NCBI GenBank assembly: GCA_052139595.1
Contig: JBKQWK010000229.1
Span: forward strand, 1-7,614
Direction of reading: 5' to 3'
Source: JBKQWK01 sp052139595
GTDB lineage: Bacteria > Actinomycetota > Thermoleophilia > UBA2241
Length of the DNA stretch: 7,614 bases
Shown here: positions 6,312 to 7,614 of the stretch, piece after piece
How positions within the stretch are numbered: position 1 is the stretch's first letter
Layout of the letters: every line of letters begins with the position of its first letter
Program-made: the position numbers and the translations under genes
Notes under the pieces: model-generated
Told to the model about the DNA's origin: nothing
The model's database searches: none
What the model saw: the letters and a program-made list of their open reading frames with translations, nothing else

Positions 6312-7614
6312 TCAGTCAACCACCTCGGCGCGGGCAACAATCGCCGCCAGCTCGGCGCACGCACCAGCCGGCAAAGGCGCCGGCTGGTGCGTGCGCAGTA
6401 GACTAGCGGCGATCTCGCCGGCACGTTCGAGCGCCCCTCGACGGCCGGCCCGCTGCCAGGCGTCGAAGGAGCTGCGGTCGTAGACCGTCGGCTGCCACAT
6501 CTCTCTCATGTGGCGACGCGTGTGCTTCTCCGCCAGGTACGTACCGTTGGAGCCAACCTTCTTGATCGTCGCCAGCGCCAGTGTCTCGTCGTTCACGTCT
6601 ATACCAGCGGCAACGCGCGCCGCGACACTGTAGATCTCGCTGTCCATGACGAGATGTGCAAACGAGGCAATCCTGGAGCCGTACAGCAGGCCACAGCCAT
6701 TCATCATGTCGGCTCCGCTGAGCACGCTCGCCAGCGTACTGAGTGAATCCTCCACACCGGTTTGCCAGCCCGGATCCTTGGCGCCGCTACCCATGGTGCC
6801 CACCGCCACCGGCAAGCCATAGAAATGAGCCATCTGTACGGCGCCAGCGGCCAGCAGGTGGTCCTCCGGGTTACCGCTTGCATAACCACCGCTGCGCAGA
6901 TTCATCACAGTGGGGGCGCCGGCAAAGAAGACGGGTGTGCCCGGCGCCGCCAGCTGCAGGAGCACCGTGTCAGCGAGCACGGCCGCCAGGTTGACGACGA
7001 GGTTGCCGGCGATGGTCGCCGGGGCGGTGCCACAGCCCATCGTCATGCTCAAGAATCCGCAGGGCAGACCAAACTCGGCTGCCGTGAGGCCGACTTCGAG
7101 GCTGGCGCCTTCGTTACCGAGCGGGTCCACCGGACAGGCGATGAACGACAGCAGCGGCCGGCGGCGCAGCTCCGCGTAGCCGCCGGCAACAGCGGCGGCC
7201 ATCTCGATCGCCAAGCGGGCCGGCGGGCCGCCGACCACATCGACCGCCTGCACGTGCTTGCTCGTGTTTAGAAAGATGGCCTCCAGCTCGTGCAGGCATT
7301 TCGTTGGCTGGGGCTGATCCTCGGCGGTCACCAGCGGTCCCCAGTAGAAGCTGACGTTGGCGAGCGCGTCGACCAGGCGGGCGGAGTCGGCGACGTCCTG
7401 CTTGGTTGACGGCCGCCGCTCGCCGGTCTCGGCGTCGAGCACGTAGAGGCCGCAGCCGTCATTGCTCAGGTGACAGTGCCGACCGTCGAGCACGACGTCG
7501 CAAGCCGCGTCGCGACCGGCCAGAATGAACTGCTTGGGCGCACACGCGAGTGCCGCCAGCACGACCGCGCGCGGCAGGCGCGCCACCTGGCGCGCCTGGT
7601 CTACGCGGCAGCCC
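6312..7614 (-). CDS. MttB-superfamily corrinoid methyltransferase homologue A (5' end outside the window)
   Basis: 433 residues are visible. The frame stays open to the window edge and begins GCRVDQARQVARLPRAV, which aligns with GCHVDRATQIVKIPRQV about 50 residues into homologue B. The GTG at 7586 is therefore internal, and roughly 50 N-terminal residues are missing. From there the protein aligns with homologue B without gaps by eye and is identical at well over half of positions. It includes LAGRDAACD, HLSNDG, ELRRRPLLSF, YGLP, ADMMNGCGLL and KKVGSNGTYLAEKHTRRHM. No internal amber codon is seen, so it is non-pyrrolysine. Expected role: methyl transfer from a quaternary amine to a Co(I) corrinoid protein. 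A gap of 238 bases separates it from homologue B, so it may belong to the same transcript or end its own. Its last 90 coding bases contain an unusually strong stem-loop. Confidence 0.9.
   Translation of the reverse strand, partial: GCRVDQARQVARLPRAVVLAALACAPKQFILAGRDAACDVVLDGRHCHLSNDGCGLYVLDAETGERRPSTKQDVADSARLVDALANVSFYWGPLVTAEDQPQPTKCLHELEAIFLNTSKHVQAVDVVGGPPARLAIEMAAAVAGGYAELRRRPLLSFIACPVDPLGNEGASLEVGLTAAEFGLPCGFLSMTMGCGTAPATIAGNLVVNLAAVLADTVLLQLAAPGTPVFFAGAPTVMNLRSGGYASGNPEDHLLAAGAVQMAHFYGLPVAVGTMGSGAKDPGWQTGVEDSLSTLASVLSGADMMNGCGLLYGSRIASFAHLVMDSEIYSVAARVAAGIDVNDETLALATIKKVGSNGTYLAEKHTRRHMREMWQPTVYDRSSFDAWQRAGRRGALERAGEIAASLLRTHQPAPLPAGACAELAAIVARAEVVD
6355..6396 (-). repeat. Perfect 18-bp stem-loop in the 3' coding end of homologue A
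   Basis: Bases 6355-6372 (gcgcacgcaccagccggc) are the exact reverse complement of 6379-6396, around the six-base loop 6373-6378. The structure lies 40 bases before the stop codon and encodes part of the tail RTHQPAPLPAGACA. All 18 pairs are Watson-Crick and mostly GC, so an RNA hairpin would be very stable. There is no T-run after it on the minus strand. Paralogues B and C keep a similar peptide (PLPAGVSAEL, PLDGAVAAEL), so part of the sequence is protein-driven, but the full symmetry is more than that requires. Confidence 0.6.

Noticed and set aside
6215..6406. Small plus-strand gene of 63 codons
   Set aside because: It overlaps the end of homologue A, has a proline/histidine-rich translation without a domain, and has no ribosome binding site that I can see.
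7584..7586. GTG at 7586 as the real start of homologue A
   Set aside because: The frame stays open to the window edge and the residues before it align with homologue B, so the gene begins outside the window.

Overview
The window is GC-rich and anaerobe-like. It carries five genes, all on the minus strand and so read from right to left. The products are three paralogous non-pyrrolysine members of the MttB (trimethylamine:corrinoid methyltransferase) superfamily, a lysine 2,3-aminomutase (KamA, radical SAM/PLP), and a RACo-type ATP-dependent reductive activator of corrinoid proteins with an N-terminal 2Fe-2S domain. MttB homologue expansions and KamA are common in Chloroflexota, Desulfobacterota and Clostridia. 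The base composition would suit an anaerobic Chloroflexota-like or similar high-GC lineage, but no rRNA or marker gene is present, so the taxon is a guess.

Layout in transcription order. The window opens inside MttB homologue A (6312-7614, 5' end missing). A 238-base gap (6074-6311) without a credible gene follows; it holds a 7-bp inverted repeat and an 11-bp tandem repeat. Then comes a compact block: MttB homologue B (4607-6073); MttB homologue C (3206-4606), whose ATG directly follows B's TGA; kamA (1878-3191), 14 bases on with a strong ribosome binding site; and the RACo-like gene (93-1871), 6 bases on, with its ribosome binding site overlapping the kamA stop. After the last gene, bases 1-92 hold two hairpins rich in GGCC and no gene.

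How the genes may work together. Characterised non-Pyl MttB homologues (MtgB for glycine betaine, MtpB for proline betaine, MtcB for carnitine, MtyB for gamma-butyrobetaine) move one methyl group from a quaternary amine to a Co(I) corrinoid protein. RACo-type proteins reduce that corrinoid back to Co(I) after accidental oxidation. KamA interconverts L-alpha-lysine and L-beta-lysine. Finding kamA between the methyltransferases and the corrinoid activator suggests a methylated lysine or beta-lysine (a betaine, or N6-trimethyllysine) as methyl donor, or catabolism of the demethylated product. This is inference: no corrinoid protein, second methyltransferase or transporter lies in the window, and they may be encoded upstream of base 7614.

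The most notable points are the kamA/MttB/RACo grouping, the divergent third paralogue, and a perfect 18-bp stem-loop inside the 3' end of the first MttB gene.
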